Shown here piece after piece: positions 33,459 to 35,157 of a stretch of 35,157 nucleotides of DNA. Where the stretch lies: contig JAIBAM010000027.1 in the NCBI GenBank assembly GCA_019695175.1, positions 1 through 35,157 on the forward strand. Direction: 5' to 3'. The notes below the pieces were generated by a model. That model was not told the DNA's origin and searched no databases. It saw nothing but the letters and a program-made list of their open reading frames with translations. This stretch comes from Bdellovibrionales bacterium. GTDB lineage: Bacteria > Bdellovibrionota > Bdellovibrionia > Bdellovibrionales > UBA1609. Numbering within the stretch: position 1 is the first letter of the stretch; each line of letters opens with the position of its first letter. The translations under genes and the position numbers were made by a program.

Positions 33459-34478
33459 ATGAAGTTATCAAGTAAATTAACCAAAATGGTTTTGCTGTGT
33501 TTTATGGTTGTTTTTGTGAGTCCCAGTGGGTTGAGCGCTCAGCAGGCCATTAATGAAACAAAAAATACCCAAACACCTTCTTCTTCGCAGTCGCCAAAAA
33601 TTTCGGCTCCTGGAGAATCAGGCCAAGGAATTAATGAAGGAGCTAGTCAAGGGAAAGCAGCTCAGATGATAGGAATGGGAATGAACTTGGCGATGGGGGC
33701 CATGTTCTTTTCAGAGTGTAGTCAACAACAATATTACATGTGTGTTTTAGGGGCTCTTTCTATGGCCCAGGCGGCACTTATGGGCGGAGCTGCTGGTAAG
33801 TCTGGAAAAGTTCATCAAGCGTCGCTTGCAGGAATTGGCACTCAAGGAATAGATACCTTAAACCCAAATGGAACTAATTTTGACACCAGTCTGCTTAATA
33901 ATCCGAATCTGACTCCAGAGCAAAAAGCAGCCTATCAGGGGCTAAAGGATAAGGGGTTTAAGATCAATGCGGATGGAAGTGTTTTTTCTCCTGATGGTAA
34001 ATTATATACAGCCAAGGATTTCTCTTCTGCAGATGCTATGGCTGCAGCCGGCGTTCCTTCGGGTTCTATTGCGGGGTTACAAGCGGCGATCCAAAAAGCC
34101 AATCAAGATGCAGAGGGAAAATTAAAAGATTTAGATGAAGGGGCTAATGTGGTTGCCATGGCCGTCGACGGTGGTGGTGGTGGTGGTGGATCAAGAAGTC
34201 CTTCAAATTATGAACAAAGTAGTTTGGATGATTATTTAAATAAATTGCGTAATCCCTTTGGAATGACTGCCCAGCAGAAAGCCGATTTGGCCTCTGGAAA
34301 ATCTGTGGCTCATGGTAACGATGTAATTGGAGTAAAAGTGGATGATATTTTTACTATGATTCATAGGAGATATCAGGAAAAAAGAATCAGTAAAGAGTTT
34401 TTGGAAGAATCAGTTGCCTCAGCAAACTATGGATTAGGAGTTCAGAAAATGAATTTCAAATCTACAAAAGGTCGTTAA
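33459..34478 (+). CDS. Exported protein of unknown function with shared C-terminal motif
   Basis: A 339-residue protein with a signal peptide ending near GLSA-QQ (residue 27). A small-residue hydrophobic stretch (MIGMGMNLAMGAMFF, then GALSMAQAALMGGAAG, about 67-115) could insert in a membrane or form helix pairs and holds two cysteines. A segment with LTPEQKAAYQGLKDKGFKINADGS resembles a short EF-hand- or PEP-like repeat but is not convincing. A run of seven glycines follows (about 239-245), coded largely by GGT repeats. The end, VKVDDIFTMIHRRYQEKR, matches the C-terminal motif of the preceding protein. GAGGAAGGGG precedes the ATG. Likely co-transcribed with the gene before it, 95 bp upstream. 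Confidence 0.78.
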   Translation: MKLSSKLTKMVLLCFMVVFVSPSGLSAQQAINETKNTQTPSSSQSPKISAPGESGQGINEGASQGKAAQMIGMGMNLAMGAMFFSECSQQQYYMCVLGALSMAQAALMGGAAGKSGKVHQASLAGIGTQGIDTLNPNGTNFDTSLLNNPNLTPEQKAAYQGLKDKGFKINADGSVFSPDGKLYTAKDFSSADAMAAAGVPSGSIAGLQAAIQKANQDAEGKLKDLDEGANVVAMAVDGGGGGGGSRSPSNYEQSSLDDYLNKLRNPFGMTAQQKADLASGKSVAHGNDVIGVKVDDIFTMIHRRYQEKRISKEFLEESVASANYGLGVQKMNFKSTKGR

Positions 34479-34493
34479 GGTCCAGTTTGGAGA

Positions 34494-34535
34494 GTTTGCC
34501 TCAGCTGAGATAACTGAGGTGTTTCGCAAATTTTT
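34494..34535. terminator. Bidirectional terminator between convergent genes
   Basis: CCTCAG (34499-34504) pairs with CTGAGG (34514-34519) around a 9-nt loop. TTTGC (34495-34499) and GCAAA (34526-34530) extend the stem with a bulge, and TTTTT follows at 34531 on the plus strand. It lies between the exported protein gene and the convergent nucleotidyltransferase-like gene. Confidence 0.6.
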
Positions 34536-35157
34536 AAACCAAAAATCTGTCGTGAACACTTTGCTCGGTGGTTTTAAATGTATAGTGATGATTCACCACA
34601 CATCTGGAGAGAGTTATTGGGTTTGAAAAAAGGATTTCTTTTCCTGCCACAATAAAATCTTCCACTTTAACATGATCCGGGAGAGAAGTTTGACTTAAGA
34701 TTTTAGTCCCTTGAGAATTTTGAATCCATCCCTCTTCCCATGAGGGACTGTATTTCTGAAGTATTTTTCTTAAGGTTTGAGCCAAGGGTCCGTCGAGACT
34801 CAGTATAGATAAAAATTTTGCCGTGGTTGAGAGGTAATCAGCTTCATTGCCGACTTCGAAGGAGATCGTGGGGTCCGTGTTTTCATAAGCCAGGATTTTT
34901 TTTCCTAGGTTTATTTGCTTCTGGAAAACATCATAAAATATATTTGAATTTATTTTGTTTACACATTGTATGATTTCCGGTTGCACAATCATAAATCCCG
35001 TAAAATGTCGAGCGATGAGATTTGGATTGTCTACAGGTTGGGTGGAAAAACACTGAACTTCTTGATGGGAGTTCACATAAACTCCACCAAAACTTTCCTT
35101 GGCAACGGGAAAATTGCCAACTAATAAAGTTGCCAAGGGTTTATGTCGTTGATGAAA
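34534..35157 (-). CDS. Sugar-nucleotidyltransferase-like protein, 5' end beyond the window
   Basis: The frame is open to the right edge, so the N-terminus with the nucleotide-binding signature is missing. The visible 207 residues begin FHQRHKPLATLLVG, typical of the middle of NDP-sugar pyrophosphorylases (H...LATLLV). They continue with FGGVYVNSHQEVQCF, HFTGFMIVQPEII and a segment ending VGNEADYLSTTAKFLSIL that occupies the place of the family's W-D-x-G...DYL motif. The conserved tryptophan-aspartate is replaced by SFEVG, so activity may differ from the standard enzymes. The last part (about 155-190) has the short repeats seen in left-handed beta-helix tails. Such enzymes activate sugars for envelope polysaccharides. 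The specific sugar is unknown. Confidence 0.78.
   Translation of the reverse strand, partial: FHQRHKPLATLLVGNFPVAKESFGGVYVNSHQEVQCFSTQPVDNPNLIARHFTGFMIVQPEIIQCVNKINSNIFYDVFQKQINLGKKILAYENTDPTISFEVGNEADYLSTTAKFLSILSLDGPLAQTLRKILQKYSPSWEEGWIQNSQGTKILSQTSLPDHVKVEDFIVAGKEILFSNPITLSRCVVNHHYTFKTTEQSVHDRFLV

Noticed and set aside
33960-34010. EF-hand or calcium-binding motif in the last exported protein
   Set aside because: The segment with NADGSVFSPDG has too few acidic positions in the right spacing.
35134-35136. TTG at 35136 as the start of the right-edge gene
   Set aside because: The frame is open to the last base and the residues before it (FHQRHKP) continue the family's conserved pattern.

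Overview
The window looks like a chromosomal segment of a low-GC Bdellovibrio-like bacterium (Bdellovibrionota). This is an inference from gene content: a MotA/MotB stator pair, a division and cell-wall (dcw) block, a DacB-type penicillin-binding protein beside a lytic transglycosylase, and many secreted proteins with no recognisable family. No rRNA, tRNA, CRISPR array, insertion sequence or prophage was seen. Most of the window is ordinary housekeeping DNA with several unusual fusions and non-coding elements.

Layout. Positions 1-366 hold an open minus-strand frame cut by the left edge, with no credible start. From 367 to 3013 (minus) come dsbD and a lipase-like hydrolase that overlap. From 3078 to 5770 (plus) lie motA, a motB with a divergent C-terminus, and a DEDDh exonuclease with a WYL-like tail. 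An LspA signal peptidase with a HAMP-like extension converges on the exonuclease (5767-6732, minus). From 6837 to 9725 (plus) dacB and an MltD-like transglycosylase form a likely operon. From 9950 to 17490 lie mixed accessory genes: an orphan secreted protein, an SGNH hydrolase, hpt, a Bcp/PrxQ peroxiredoxin, a SAM methyltransferase, an AraC regulator, a small secreted protein and a zinc-ribbon membrane protein. From 17598 to 26430 runs a compact dcw block, rsmH-ftsL-ftsI-murE-murF-mraY-murD, without mraZ in front and without ftsW/murG/murC behind. From 26589 to 29327 (minus) are a small secreted protein, nagZ and a secreted protein overlapping nagZ. From 29443 to 34478 (plus) is a three-gene locus: a TadG-like pseudopilin-type membrane protein and two exported proteins, one Cys- and Gly-rich, that share a C-terminal motif. 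A sugar-nucleotidyltransferase-like gene, cut by the right edge, converges on that locus.

How the genes relate. The cell-wall theme is strong: precursor synthesis (murE, murF, mraY, murD), septal cross-linking (ftsI, ftsL), hydrolysis (dacB, the MltD-like enzyme) and recycling (nagZ). DsbD could supply reducing power to the periplasm, where the 14-Cys protein at 32002 would fold.

The observations most worth following are two short intergenic elements (9815-9853 and 13261-13314). They share a 16-nt motif (14 of 16 identical) next to complementary GCCG/CGGC arms, and in each the 3' arm has an alternative downstream partner. This resembles a cis-regulatory RNA family, but it rests on two copies. 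The TadG-like locus is the best candidate for an undescribed protein system.
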